DNA of 64,000 nt from Panulirus ornatus. Lineage: Eukaryota; Arthropoda; Malacostraca; Decapoda; Palinuridae. The first letter of the stretch is position 1. Each line of letters starts with the position of its first letter. The position numbers and the translations under genes were made by a program. Under the pieces are notes generated by a model that ran no database searches, was not told where the DNA came from, and was given only the letters and a program-made list of their open reading frames with translations. Below are positions 43,073 to 56,404 of this stretch, in pieces. The stretch covers positions 75,475,935 through 75,539,934 of the forward strand of contig NC_092225.1 of assembly GCF_036320965.1 (NCBI RefSeq). The letters run 5' to 3'.

Positions 43073-43163
43073 CTTGACTGCCATTTCCTGTGTTAGCAGG
43101 GAAGCACCAGAAACAGACAAAGAAAGGCTGCATTCACTCACATCCATTTTCTAGCTGTCATCC
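43073..43163 (-). mobile_element. LINE-A copy 20: 3' UTR fragment with large deletion
   Basis: A hairpin-region remnant (TGCCATTTCCTGTGTTAGCAGG) and AAACAGACAAAG are joined to the CATTCACTCACA...CTAGCTGTCAT segment of the long UTR. Old. Confidence 0.65.
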
Positions 43164-43169
43164 TTACTT

Positions 43170-43520
43170 GACAAAGTTGAGAGGTCTGATTTATAAACTC
43201 TCCCGGGCAAACTTCAAAACATGACCTGCTTGCCCTATGCTGCAATGTTGTTTCACTTTCCCTCTTCTATAGGTATTACTCTGGCGTTTTACTTCCAAGA
43301 GCTACATGCTCGTGTTCCCCATCACTATTTAAACCATGCAATACTCGGCTAGCTGCTATGTCACACGATTGTGAGGCCTTTGGCAACTTTGGGCTTAGCC
43401 ATTCTGATAACTGTTTCTTTCCCTACACCACAAAGCTTTGGAACTCTCTTCCCTCCCATGTCTTTCCCAATAACTATGACCTGGTGAGGCAAATCTATGC
43501 AATAAATGTTGTGTTAGTTC
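43170..43520 (+). mobile_element. Jockey/CR1-like LINE remnant: C-terminal end
   Basis: The plus strand encodes, with a shift, VVSLSLFYRYYSG and then NCFFPYTTKLWNSLPSHVFP, NNYDL. The FFP....LWNSLP..VFP block is a hallmark of the C-terminus of jockey/CR1-like LINE proteins. Possibly the same family as 33550-34450. Confidence 0.68.
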
Positions 43521-43584
43521 TAGCAGCCCTTTTGACTGTTCAGCTCTCTCTCAGTGCTGGTTTGGATTTTTTTGCTTGGTTTGT

Positions 43585-44290
43585 TTCATTGAGAAAATGT
43601 CCAAAAGGCAGGGAGACAGTCATATAGCTGGTGGATGTGCCTAAAAAAGCAAGTCTCCCTGAGTGTTGTGAAGAGGGTGGAAGTACTCAAGAAATTTGGG
43701 AAGGGAACCTTAGTAAAGAAATTCTATGATGAGTATGGAGTTGGTAACTACCTCATTTATGACATCAAGAAACAGAGGGCTGAGATGTATTCATAAACTG
43801 AAAGTGTTGTGCTACAACTAATTGTTAAACATAAAACAATGCATCAACCGTAAAATGCTGATCTAGACAAAGTGTTGCTTAAATGGATAAAACTTTAAGT
43901 GTAAAAAAGTTCCTTTGCATGGTGGCATGATTATGGCCCAAGCCAAGGTATCTAATGAAGAATAACGTCTACCAAGACCGTGTGACTACTCCTCAGGATG
44001 GCTTATCAAATTCCAGAAATGCTATGGCTTACAACTATTGGAAGTGTGGGGACAAAAAGCCTCATGAAGTTAGAAAGCTATTGAATCTTATTTGGAAGAA
44101 TTCCACGAAATGGTTAATGAGGAAGGTTTATTGGCTGAAAATTGAAACAATGCCAATGACTAAGTATTATAATGATTTAATATACCTAGAAAGATGCATA
44201 TTACTACAGGTGTCATCTCAAAAACAGTTTACTAAATCAAATGAAAGGGTTACAGATCTTGAGTGTGCAAATGCTTCAGGGTAACACAAG
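43585..44290 (+). pseudogene. Second pogo/Tigger transposase remnant
   Basis: Pieces in shifting frames: MSKRQGDS; then SVVKRVEVLKKFGKGTL and VGNYLIYDIKKQRAEM (CENP-B-like first HTH); then DLDKVLLKWI and MIMAQAK (second HTH); then LEEFHEMVNEEGLLAEN (just before the catalytic domain). Stops between pieces and no DDE core. It differs in sequence from the 13.6-kb element, so it is a different, older family. I did not find terminal repeats. Confidence 0.75.
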
Positions 44291-44394
44291 TTAAAAATCA
44301 TCAGTTACAAGTAAAAGTAAGAATCTTTGGGCTTTAAGGGGATCAAAGCTTTTTTTTCAGTACAATACAATGACAATATAAAAATTTCTAACTA

Positions 44395-44645
44395 CCCTCC
44401 TCTTTCTAAGAAAGAGTTCTGGTGTTACCTATGAACTTTTCCTAGGGTCTCCTGCAGCTTGAAGGCTGCACTGCTTCCACTTGCAGGGAAATGATGGACT
44501 GACTCTCTTTGAGTGATAAGTTCTTTGACAAGATTTTCCTCTAAATAATACAGCCTTCCCAAAGGTGAATTTTCACTAGCAGTGCAACCACCAGCATGGG
44601 GGGATCCAATAACATAAGGCCAAAGTTGGTCTTCCTAAAAATATA
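44395..44645. repeat. Dispersed repeat A, copy 1
   Basis: Matches 61600-61765 in the same orientation, with landmarks GTGTTACC, CCTGCAGC, AAGGCTG, AGTTCC/GCTTCC, GACAAGATT and ACAGCCTT-CCAAAGG. Noncoding; family unknown. Confidence 0.65.
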
Positions 44646-45155
44646 ATGCTTTCATTGTACTGGACATATGCTCTGCACACTATGATGCAGAACTTGTAAA
44701 AGACAATATTTATGATGTGTAAATTTTACTTAGTTGTTGTACTTCTCTTATACAGACCCCATTATAGAAGAGAAATGTCCTTGAAAACATATCCGTATTG
44801 CAAATTACCATATAGCAAACCATTTTTTCCTATACATTTCCATGCTGTAAGTAAAGATTTATTCATACAGAATTTTTCTTCAATCCCCATAAGTAATAAA
44901 AATGACATAACCTATGTTTATCTTCGGATGCTTACTGATAATTTTACCATGATATCATTGATGCATTGCTCATTTGAGTTATTATCAGAGAACTGTACAT
45001 CTGCAAAACCACGGGCCTATAGCTAGGGTGGAAGCAGAATTCTTTGGGGATAGCTGGGTTTCTCAGTGGGTAAGAAAGATGACATGTGCCACTCCCCACA
45101 GACAGTGAGTGTGTGCGATGACTGATGTGTGCATTAACAAGTACCATAATACATG
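44646..45155. other. No gene recognised
   Basis: AT-rich sequence; the ~100-codon plus frame at 44712-45026 has no recognisable feature. Confidence 0.45.
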
Positions 45156-45159
45156 AGTA

Positions 45160-47642
45160 AAGCCACCCCACCACACATGAAATAGCATCCCCTCACCCCC
45201 TCTAGCAAGGAAGCACTAGGAAAAAACAGCAGAAGGCCACATTTTTTCACACTCAGTCTCTAACTGTCATGTTTAATGCACCAAAACCACAGCTCCCTTT
45301 CCACATTCAGGCCTCAGAGACCCTTCCATGGTTTACCTCAGATGTTTCACATGCCCTGATTTAATCCATTGACAGCATGTCCACCCTGGCATACCACATC
45401 ATTCCAATTCACTCTATCCCTTACATGCCTTTCACCCTCATGCATGTTCAGGCCCTGAGCGCTCAAAATCTTTTTCACTTCATCCTTCCACCTCCAATTT
45501 GGTTTCCCGCTTCTCCTTGTTCTCTCCAACTCTGACACCTATATCCTCTTGGTCAATCTTTCCTCACTCATTCTCTCCATGTATCCAAACCATTTCAACA
45601 CGCCCCCTTCTGCTCTCTCAACCACACTCTCTTTACTACCACACATCTCTCTTACCCTTTCATTACTTACTCAATCAAACCACCTCACACACTATATTGT
45701 CCTCAAACATTACATTTCCAACACATCCACCCTCCTTCACACAACCCTATCCATAGCCCATGCCTTACAACCATATAACATTGTTGGAACCACTATTCCT
45801 TCAAACATATCCATTTTTGCTCTCCTAGATATCGTTCTCACCTTCAACACATTCTTCAGTGCTCCCAGAACCTTTGCCCCCTCCTGCACCGTGACTCACT
45901 TCCACTTCCATGGTTCCATCTGCTGCTAAGTACACTCCCAGATATCTAAAACACTTCACTTCCTCAAGGTTTTCTCCATTCAAACTTCCCTCCAAATCAA
46001 CTTGTCCCTCAACCCTATTGAACCTAATAATATTGCTCTTATTCACATTTACTCTCAGCTTTCTCCTTCCACACACTTTTCCAAGCTCAGTCACCAACCT
46101 CTGCAGTTTCTCACCAGAATCAGCCACCAGCGCTGTATCATCAGCGAACAACAACTGGCTCACTTCCCAAGCCCTCTCATCTACAACACAGTGCATACTT
46201 GCCCCTCTCTCCAAACCCTTGCATTCACCTCCCTAACCAACCCATCCATAAACAAATTAAACAACCAAGGAGACATCACGCACCCCTGCTTTAAACCTAC
46301 ATTCACTAGCAACCAATCACTTTCCTCTCTTCCTACTTGTACACATGCTTTACATCCTTGGTAAAAACTTTGCTTCTGGCAACTTACCTTCTACACAATA
46401 TACTCTTAATACCTTCCACAAAGCATCTCTATCAACCCTCTCCTATGCCTTTTCCAGATCCATAAATGCCACATACAAATCCATCTGTTTTTCTAAGTAT
46501 TTCTCACACACATTCTTCAAAGCAAACACCTGATCCACACATCCTCTACCACTTCTGAAACCACACTGCTCTTCCCCAATCTGATGCTCTGCACATGCCT
46601 TTACTCTCTCAATCAATACCTTCCAATACAATTTCCCAGGAAACTCAACAAACTTATGCCTCTGTAATTTGAAAACTCACCTTTATCCTCTCTGCCTTTG
46701 TACAATGGCACTATTCATGCATTCTGCCAATCTTCAGGCACTTCATCATGATCCATACATACACTGAATATCCCTACCAACCAAACAATAACACAGTCAC
46801 CCCCTTTTTTAATAAATTCCATTGCAATACCATCCAAACCCGCTGCCTCGCTGGCTTTCATTTTCCGCAAAGCTTTCACTACCTCTTCTCTGTTTACTAA
46901 ACAATTCTCTATGACCTTCTCACTTCGCACACCACCCCGACCAAAACACCCTATATCGCCACTCTATCATCAAAGGCATTCAACAAACCTTCAAAATACT
47001 CACTCCATCTTCTCACATCACTACTTGTTATTACCTCCCCATTTGCCCCTTTCACCGATGTTCCCATTTGTTCTCTTATCTTACGCACGCTATTTACCTC
47101 CTTCTAAAACATTATTTTATTCTCACTACAATTTAATGATACTCTGTCACCCCAACCCTCATTTGCCCTCTTTTTCACCCCTTGCACCTTTCTCTTGACC
47201 TCCTGTCACTTTCTTTTATACATCTCCCAGTCATTTGCACTATTTCCCTGCAAAAATCAACCAAACTTCTCTCTCTTCTCTTTACTAACAATCTTGCTTC
47301 TTCATCCCACCACACACTAACCTTTCTAATTTGCCCACCTCCCACCTTTCTCATGCCACAAGCATCTTTTGTGCAAGCCATCACTGCTTCCCTAGATACA
47401 TCTCATTCCTCACTCACTCCCCTTATGTCAATTGCTCTCACCTTTCACAATTCTACACTTAATCTCTCCTGGTACTTCCTCACTCAAGTATCCTTTCCAA
47501 GCTCACTTACTCTCATCAATCTCTTCTCTCCAACATTCTCTCTTCTTTTCTGAAAACCTTTACAAATCTTCACCTTCGCCTCCACAAGATAGTGATCAGA
47601 CATCCATCCAGCTGCCTCTCTCAGCACATTAGCATCCAAAAT
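45160..47642 (-). mobile_element. LINE-A copy 21, old, near-complete coding length
   Basis: Minus strand, from part of the long 3' UTR (CACACATGAAATAGCATCC) through the C-terminus, FADD (intact, in 46214-45825), the RT core and the linker into the endonuclease's end (SDH block region at 47600). Many frameshifts. The right edge ends abruptly in AT-rich DNA. Pseudogene throughout. Confidence 0.9.
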
Positions 47643-48930
47643 CTTTATAGGGAACTAAACACTATGAAAGTATTAATGTTAAAGAGGTCAAAGATGAAAA
47701 AGAAGTAAAAAACCCTCAAACAAATGAAAATGCTTGGCATATCCAAGAAAGTTATCAAACACACTGAACACCTAGAGCCAACACCTTCAACTTCTATGGG
47801 AATTGCAACAACCCATTCTGATCTAAGGATTCTACCTGTTGCTTTGTCATCCCCAGATAAGAGGTAATTAAATTCTTAACTTCTCACTTACGTTTTCTTT
47901 TCAACCCTGTTAATCTTACTTTTCTACTCTTTGAAAAATGCAATGAACCTTGCCATTTCAAATACTCTCATATAACAATTAAAAAATCAATTCAAAAGCA
48001 TATTTCATTCAATACTTTCACTATGAAAGAAGCACACTTCATCTAATACTTTCACCATGATATGTATTGAATTTTGCTGATGTTTCACCACAAATCACTG
48101 AAATATATGGGAGTCTGGCATGAGTGTCAAGTAAGTTGCCAATGCACATCTAACTATGTATTCTACCTACATTGAAAACTGACTACTGATTATAATTGTT
48201 TTACCTTCTATAATAAATATTTTTTGATACAGTTGATGTGAATCACTGATATTATTTTCATAACAGCAACATTATGGAATTTGTCAAGGTCAGGCATGAG
48301 CAGACGTTGCCTCCACATCTGCTATAAACAACTTCTCCTGCCTCGTGTCAATCAACTTTCAGTGAAGGAAGAGTCAGTGGCCATAAAATAATTTTCATCA
48401 TTATTCAAATGCATATCATCATCTCATGGTCCTCTAAATCTAGCTAAATCCTGCTCAGATTTTTGCCTAGAAAACTCATGAGAATGTGATATCATTGGTA
48501 TGGGTGGATGAGGACTGACTGTGGAGAGAAATAATCATGTACTGTCACCTTTGCAATCACCCAGGCTTAGCAGGCAGCCTTGAAATTGAGGCATGAAAGT
48601 TAAGAGGTTACAGAATACATTTCTTACAACCCGTGCTTTAGAAAAGTCAAAGAACAATGAAATACGATAAGTAAATAGCAACCATAATTTACTTTTTTTA
48701 CTTCATTTTTGATAACTAAATAAGAACCATAATTTACTTTTTTCATAATTTTTATTGTATTATTTGTACACCTAAAAAGGAAAAAAAAACATAAATCTAA
48801 AAATTCAGAAATCCTCCATAGCTTAGGGTCCTAGGCATGCCACACCTGGGAATATCTATCTACATGCATGCTATGCTCAATGCCCTAAACTTCAAGCTGT
48901 AAAATCTATTCTTTTCTTCAGTGATTTTTC
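47643..48930. other. No gene recognised
   Basis: AT-rich, no open frame of interest, no recognised repeat. Confidence 0.5.
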
Positions 48931-48939
48931 TTACTGATG

Positions 48940-50150
48940 ATAACTGTCCCTTAAGCAATGTGGCTTTACTCCCTTTACTCATCCTTTACAAACTTTTCCT
49001 CTCTATATGTCAAACCACTTCAGCACTTGTTCAGCTCTCTCATACATACTCTCCTTATTATCACATCTCGCTCTTACCTTATTGTATCTTATTCAATGAA
49101 ACCTTCTCACACCATGCAGTGTTCTCAAATACCATATTTTCAATGTATCCCCCCTATTCTTTACATTTTTGATAAAGGCCCACACCTTGGATCTACACAG
49201 TAATTACAAGGCTACCATACCATCAATCATACCCATTTTTGCCCTTTAAGACATTTCTCAAAGTACCCACAAGACCTTTGCCCCCTCACCCAATCTTAGC
49301 TTTGTTCATCTGGTCACAAATGCTGTCATATCCACTCCCAGGTATCTAAAATACTCCACTTCAAGTTCTCTCCATTTGAACCTACACTCTAAAAACCTGT
49401 CTCTCTTCACAGATAAACAAAATAACCTTGCTTTTATGTACATTTTCTTTCAATTATCTCTTTCCACAACCTTCTCATATCCCAATCTCAGACACCAGTT
49501 TCTTCATTTTTTTCAATCAAATCCACCACCAAAGCCATATCACCAGCAAACCAGTGACTCACCTCCCAGTCCCCCTTACCCCCAACAGACTGCATACCTG
49601 CTCCTCTCTCCAGGACCTTGCATTGACCTCCCTTACCACCTCATCCATGCACAGATCAAACAGCCATGGTTACAACGCACACCCCTGCCTAAGACCTAAA
49701 TTTGCCTCAAACCACCACTTACTCTCTTCTCTACCTACACGCACACAAGCCTTATTCTCATGATAAAGCTCCTCACTGCTTCTAATACGTTTCTTCCCAC
49801 ACCAATCATTCATAGCACCTTCCAAAAACATCTACCCAATGATATATTTTCTCCAGATATATAAATGCTACAAACAAATTTTCCTGTTTCTCAAAGTATT
49901 TTTCACATTCTTCAAAGCAAACACCTGATCCACACAAACCCCCACCACTCTTGAAACCAAATTGCTCTTCCCCAATCTGATGCTCCATACATGCTAACAC
50001 CTTCTCAATCACCACTCTACCATATAACTTACCAGGTATACTCAACAACCTTATACCTCTGCAATTTGAACATTCACCTTTCTCCCATCTGACCTTTATA
50101 TGATGGCACGATACATACATGCATTCTGGCAATCCTCAGGCACCTAAACA
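48940..50150 (-). mobile_element. LINE-A-related copy 22, most diverged
   Basis: Minus strand. The order of LINE-A blocks is preserved (C-terminal tail, VKCF-YLG region, FADD region with TGGTGATATGG, RT core with EHQIGEEQFGFKSG), but protein similarity is clearly lower than among the others. It may be a sister subfamily rather than the same one. Many frame breaks; no 3' UTR recognised. Confidence 0.78.
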
Positions 50151-50254
50151 TACGATGAAAACCTTTGTTATTCAAAATACTTTGGGTATCAGCTGTTACA
50201 GATAAAATTTTCATTTTTACAAGAGGTTTTAATCTATCTGTCTATCTCTGACAC

Positions 50255-50645
50255 CTGTTCCTTTTGATAACTCCAACAAAGGGTGGCTATAGCAAAGAGT
50301 CTCCATTGCTGTTGAAATCCAGGGGTGCTTCTTAGCCTTTAGAACCTTCTTGGCAGAGGACAACTTTGGTGCAGTCTTTTCAAAGGCTCCTAACTAATGT
50401 TCCTACCAAGTGCTTCAACCTAATGTCTATCTAATATTCCTGCCTAATGTTCCAACCTACTACTTCTCTATAATGCTCCAAGCTAATGTTCCTACCAACT
50501 GCTACTACCTAATGTTCCTACCAACTGCTACTACCTAATGTTTCTATCTAATGCTTTTGTCAAACATTCCTACCTACCACCACTATCTATTGCTCCTACC
50601 ATTTTACCAAAAAGCAGGGCTAGTGCAAAATGCTCACTGCAGGAA
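50255..50645. repeat. Composite repeat with ~21-bp internal tandem array
   Basis: A unique-looking leader (50255-50385) runs into a degenerate array of CTAATGTTCCTACCAACTGC-type units (about 50384-50597), then AAAAAGCAGGGCTAGTGC. The last part resembles the 3' end of the L2/CR1-like remnant at about 11570-11612, so the array may belong to that element's 3' region. Confidence 0.5.
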
Positions 50646-50977
50646 TATCTAAAGATGAGAAGAATGAGTTGTATGAGTTAAGTGTTGTCAAGTGTTATGT
50701 GTGACAAGGAGAGACTGTATGTTTGTGGACACAATGCTAACACTCCACATGAGAATGAGGCAAAATGAAAAGACACATGGAGGGAGACGCACAAAGAAAA
50801 GACAATAACTGGATCAAAGGAGTGCAACTTGACAACCAATAAAGTGCTAGCTCACTAAGCAGCCATCACTAACCCTCATAATACCCAAGCCAGTAGTAGT
50901 GGTAATATATCTCTCTGATTGAACTGTAATATAACAAAATATTTTACACATTTGTTAAAATTCTATAATGAGGAAAT

Positions 50978-51190
50978 ATTCCCTGCGTGTCGTAGAAGGC
51001 GACTAAAAGGGAAGGGAGCGGGGGGGCTGGAAATCTTCCCCTCTCATTTTTTTTTCAATTTTCCAAAGGAAGGAACAGAGAAGGGGGCCGGGTGAGGATG
51101 TTTCCTCAGAGGCCCAGTCCTCTGTTCTTAACGCTACCTCGCTGAGGTGGGAAATGGCGAATAGTATGAAAAAAAAAAAAAAAAAAAATA
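50978..51190 (+). mobile_element. Short retroposon, plus strand, poly(A)-tailed
   Basis: 5'-truncated by ~40 nt (starts at ATTCCCTGCGTGTCG). It then has the complete leader, central segment, hairpin CCTCGC-TGAG-GTGGG (one G-T pair) and ATGGCGAATAGTATG followed by ~20 A. The only unit here in direct orientation, with ordinary DNA on both sides. Confidence 0.9.
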
Positions 51191-51792
51191 AGCAAATGAC
51201 ACTGATTCCTTCATAAGGACTTCATAACGACTTGCCCTTACATGACTCCATCTTTACTGGGCTTAAAACGTTCCTTTTGTCTTTCATGCAAGACATATGT
51301 GGTTTTGAAGAGCTGGCAGGCAATTGCTGACAACACTTGAAGGGACCATTGTCCACTGCAATAATCCAGAGTGCACAAAATGCTCAAATTTTTAAGATCA
51401 GCACACAATATCACAACAGAAAGCATATGGGAGAAGATAAACAATCACCAGCACCACAAAACAATGAGTGGTAAGTACACAAATCACTGTGGTGGGGCAT
51501 ACACAAAATTTGAAATTTTTTATGTAGCCTTTTGAATTTTTTGAATTGTAACATTTAAAAGAGGGTTGCCAACCAAAAGTGAAAAAATCAAGTTTGAAAA
51601 ATTGTGTTGGCTCAAATTACAGATTACATAGGTTTTACTCTGTTATTATAAGGGTACAGATATGACCTTGATTGTTGGCTTCACTTATCTAGGATGGATT
51701 AAAATGTGTTGCATAAAAATTTGATGTTTCATTTATGCTTATCAAAAATCATATTAGAAGTGGACCTAGCAGATGACCTTGGGATGATAGTG
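51191..51792. other. No gene recognised
   Basis: AT-rich spacer without recognisable features. Confidence 0.5.
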
Positions 51793-51802
51793 TATCAATT
51801 TT
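51793..51802. repeat. Probable target-site duplication of copy 23, left
   Basis: TATCAATTTT, repeated at 53077-53086. Confidence 0.65.
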
Positions 51803-53076
51803 TTTATTTTCTTTTTTTTATTATACTTTGTCGCTGTCTCCCACGTTTGCGAGGTAGCGCAAGGAAACAGACGAAAGAAATGGCCCAACCCCCCCATACA
51901 CATGTATATACATACGTCCACACACGCAAATATACATACCTACACAGCTTTCCATGGTTTACCCCAGACGCTTCACATGCCTTGATTCAATCCACTGACA
52001 GCACGTCAACCCCGGTATACCACATCGCTCCAATTCACTCTATTCCTTGCCCTCCTTTCACCCTCCTGCATGTTCAGGCCCCGATCACACAAAATCTTTT
52101 TCACTCCATCTTTCCACCTCCAATTTGGTCTCCCTCTTCTCCTCGTTCCCTCCACCTCCGACACATATATCCTCTTGGTCAATCTTTCCTCACTCATTCT
52201 CTCCATGTGCCCAAACCACTTCAAAACACCCTCTTCTGCTCTCTCAACCACGCTCTTTTTATTTCCACACATCTCTCTTACCCTTACGTTACTCACTCGA
52301 TCAAACCACCTCACACCACACATTGTCCTCAAACATCTCATTTCCAGCACACCCATCCTCCTGCGCACAACTCTATCCATAGCCCACGCCTCGCAACCAT
52401 ACAACATTGTTGGAACCACTATTCCTTCAAACATACCCATTTTTGCTTTCCGAGATAATGTTCTCGACTTCCACACATTCTTCAAGGCCCCCAGATTTTC
52501 GCCCCCTCCCCCACCCTATGATCCACTTCCGCTTCCATGGTTCCATCCGCTGCCAGATCCACTCCCAGATATCTAAAACACTTCACTTCCTCCAGTTTTT
52601 CTCCATTCAAACTCACCTCCCAATTGACTTGACCCTCAACCCTACTGTACCTAATAACCTTGCTCTTATTCACATTTACTCTTAACTTTCTTCTTCCACA
52701 CACTTTACCAAACTCAGTCACCAGCTTCTGCAGTTTCTCACATGAATCAGCCACCAGCGCTGTATCATCAGCGAACAACAACTGACTCACTTCCCAAGCT
52801 CTCTCATCCCCAACAGACTTCATACTTGCCCCTCTTTCCAAAACTCTTGCATTTACCTCCCTAACAACCCCATCCATAAACAAATTAAACAACCATGGAG
52901 ACATCACACACCCCTGCCGCAAACCTACATTCACTGAGAACCAATCACTTTCCTCTCTTCCTACACGTACACATGCCTTACATCCTCGATAAAAACTTTT
53001 CACTGCTTCTAACAACTTTCCTCCCACACTATATATTCTTAATACCTTCCACAGAGCATCTCTATCAACTCTATCA
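51803..53076 (-). mobile_element. LINE-A copy 23, young, 5'-truncated, short 3' UTR
   Basis: Minus strand: A/T-rich tail, short UTR, coding region from the C-terminus to the AYDRVDRDAL block of the RT. A single-base loss near 52497 (GAKIWGP instead of GAKILGA) splits it into 52006-52485 and 52482-53027. GRRKLRV, RRRGRPNW and ILCDRG mark the young group. 10-bp duplications lie at both edges. Confidence 0.92.
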
Positions 53077-53086
53077 TATCAATTTT
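53077..53086. repeat. Probable target-site duplication of copy 23, right
   Basis: TATCAATTTT; overlaps by 2-3 bases with the element edge, so the exact length is uncertain. Confidence 0.6.
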
Positions 53087-54264
53087 ATGATAAATAATTT
53101 TTTCAACAACTAATATGTTTTCTTGAGAAAATAAGTCCTATACATAGAAATCTCATGGGTTTTGTCTAAACAATGTAGCAAAAAAAGTTTGTGCTAGCAC
53201 TTTCACTTTTCGAATAGCATCAACAAAGAATGTCCATAAAAACGTGATGCACATCTAATGGGTTTAGTCTTGGACTAAGTAAAGAATATGAAGAGAAGCG
53301 TAAACCCTCAACAACAAAAGCTGTTGACATCCATAAATGCTGACTGGTTAGTTTGCACAGGTATCAGTTTCTGAAGTGTTCTTTAAATACCTATTGTTCA
53401 AGACTGCTTTACACAGATTTGTATGGTTAACCGTCTTCCCACTACATATGCAATCATTAAAAAAAAGTTTCCTTTCATAAACATATTTCTTTATATATCA
53501 GTAACTTTTCTGCCATTAGGTAGGTTAGCTAATTCATCTTTTACTGCAACATTATATAGTCCAATATCATGATAATCCTTACATAATCTGGTAAACATTC
53601 TGAATATCATCTATTATGCAGGGTTTCACTGTGGGAATATTAGGAAATCAACTACTTTACTCAATTTCTTAACTTCAGAAATTTCAGTAAAAGAAATGGT
53701 TGAGTACAACTATACAAAGGAAAATTTATAACATTACACAAACCTTCATAAGATCTATAAGTGAAAAAACCTTATTACCACATAAACCTATTGCAAATGA
53801 AATCATTGTCCCTAAAAAGGCTCTACGAATATTTACAGAAATGCATCTAAGAATATGACATATTCTTGTAACTCTTCAGCACTGCCTGTAAAAAAGATAC
53901 CTTATCTAGAAACTATACAAATGAAGCATAAATCCTATTTTACTCTATATGTATAACAGTTATGCTCAATAAATTTTAGTGAGGATGCAACAGTACTGCA
54001 TATTGAACTGTAAGAGTAACAAAGGTGTTGTAGTTATGTTAGTATTGCAGCCAAGAAAGCATTAAGTATATAAATTCTACCTCCCAACCGTAATAAGTGT
54101 ACCAAATTTGAGCTTACAGCAGTGGCTATTACAGTCTTTTCTCATGCAAAAAAAAAAAAAGAAAAAAAATCTGCAAGTATCCTGGTTTAGGATATTCACT
54201 AGTAATATGAAAGTTGTTACCAAAAGACAAGACACTGCATAAGAAGTTACTTCAAGCATCATCA
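53087..54264. other. No gene recognised
   Basis: AT-rich DNA, stops in all frames. Confidence 0.5.
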
Positions 54265-54480
54265 AACAAGGACAAGCCCAAGAAAGAAGTAGCGCAAGAT
54301 CCTTAAGCTGGCCAAGAACCAGGGGATGGCGCCCACCTCAGGAGCCAAAACGTGGAAGAAGGCGGGGCAGGTTTTGTAGTTGGTAGATGGTGACCAGAGG
54401 GCCCTTGAACATCGCGATGCCCCAGAATTCAGCACCTACAACACTTGGCTGTCAGGCCTTTGCTCATATACAGTGGGACC
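54265..54480. other. GC-rich island, possible exon or unknown repeat
   Basis: Clearly GC-richer than its surroundings. A plus frame reads RKILKLAKNQGMAPTSGA then KTWKKAGQVL and stops. Other frames are short. No matching splice pair was found. Not identified. Confidence 0.25.
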
Positions 54481-56404
54481 TCTTCAAGCTGACACCATAG
54501 TTATAGGCATACATCTCCAGCTATCATACTTTACAAAAATTCAGTAAAACAAATCTATGAGCCATTTGACAAACTTCAAAGATTCAGTATCCAAGGATCC
54601 ACTGCATATATACTTAAAACATAGAGTTAGCCAGTGGGCTCTCCAGCCACCTTTAAGAAGTACACTTTAAATCTAAGTGACAACAAATCATTTAATGCAT
54701 TTTATCCATACACAAAAAACTATGACACTTCTTTTTGTGCCTAAACAATTTACAAAATGATGAGATCAGTGTCTATGGACCTATCTTAATCATAAGCTGC
54801 AGAGACCCCACAAAACATAAAGTCAAAGTACTAAGCCGTGATCACCTCCTCCTCAACAATCTGCCACTGAGAAACCATATATCACATTAATAGAAAGATG
54901 AATTGCATTTGATACTACACTTAACCGCTGGCTTGACAGATTATCAAACAATAGTACTCTAAAAGGCCAGCTCCTACAGAAAACATGTCAATCCGCAACA
55001 CAAATCAGAGCAAAGGTAAAGGTGTTTGGGTTGTCACCTGTACATCTCCACAGTTCATAAGTTGCTCAATCACAGAAAAAAATTCATATACAGATATCCC
55101 CACCAGTTAGCAATTCATAAATCAGCAAGGTTCTATTTTATCCATTCTTTTATGCCAACATAAAATCTTGAGTACTTAAGTGCTTATTCAAATTTTCCTC
55201 ATATCATTAGATGATGGGGACATATATCATTAGTCCCTAACCAGCTAACTTTAAACATGCAAAAACTGGAAAGAATCACCTTTTACAAACAAGCCATAGA
55301 GGCAGTACGTGACAATGATCCAAACATTTAGAGAAGCACCGAGTTCTTCTTAACCTCAACCAGATCATGCAAAGCTACATAGGTTTCTTGATGAAGCAAA
55401 AGGCATTAGAACAGCATAGGAGTATCATCTCCAACTTCATGCCGAAGAGTTCATCATCCTCTGATAGCTACAGCTTACAACTAGAACCCGTCATTTACAA
55501 AGTTTTGCTTGGATAGGGGCTGATCTTAATTCATCATCTGAAGATGAACCTGAAAACCATCCTTACCCAGCCTTAACTCTAGTACCTGCAAGCCCCAAGA
55601 ACTCGGTGAGTGCTCTGAATGTCTGAATATCAACAAATGCGTTGGCTACCATGCAGCCAGATGACATCATGTTTGAGTGGGTATGCTTCATTAGGTATGA
55701 TTTACTCATGGTACTTTTCTGTATCAAATCTTTGAAAAGTACTAAAGTGAAAATATACCTGAAAGCAAAAATGGTGAAAAAATGGGTTTTGGGTGAAAGT
55801 TAACACTGATTTTGGCCAATGTCTACTGATTTTCTCCAAGTTAAATTCATAAGTTAATGACTTCAAAAGTTATCAAGGTGTTTTTTAAATACATTTTCGT
55901 TAACCTATGAGGGATATCTGTATTTTGACACTGATTTTCTGTTATTGACAATGATCTATAAAGATGAGATTCTATAGCCAAGCAAATTACTACTCTTCAT
56001 CTACAGCCCCCATTTCCAAATGCATGATATACTACTTGCCTCCTTTATAACATCTTCCCCCTATCTATTTCACACTTTCCTGACCTGTTATCCTACTGTG
56101 CCAATACCCTTACCTCTTATTCTATATCATATCATTCCCTATCTGTTCATCAAAGTAATCTCCATACTTCTTACAAACTTCCTCCTATGTCAGCAAGTTG
56201 CAGCTTCCAATTGCTTGGTCAACAAAAATCCTAAACCCAACAGCCTGAGCCTAGCATGGGCTGCGGGGGTGAAATCTCTGAAGACTTCACCACGTATATC
56301 TACCCTCGCACTCTGAGTCTAACATCACCTTACATACACACCCAACTCTTCACACCCAGTATAGGCTTTGGTGTGCATGTGTGTGCATACATACATAGGA
56401 GTAA
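54481..56404. other. No gene recognised
   Basis: AT-rich DNA. A segment at about 56200-56300 is slightly GC-richer, but nothing is recognised. Confidence 0.45.
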
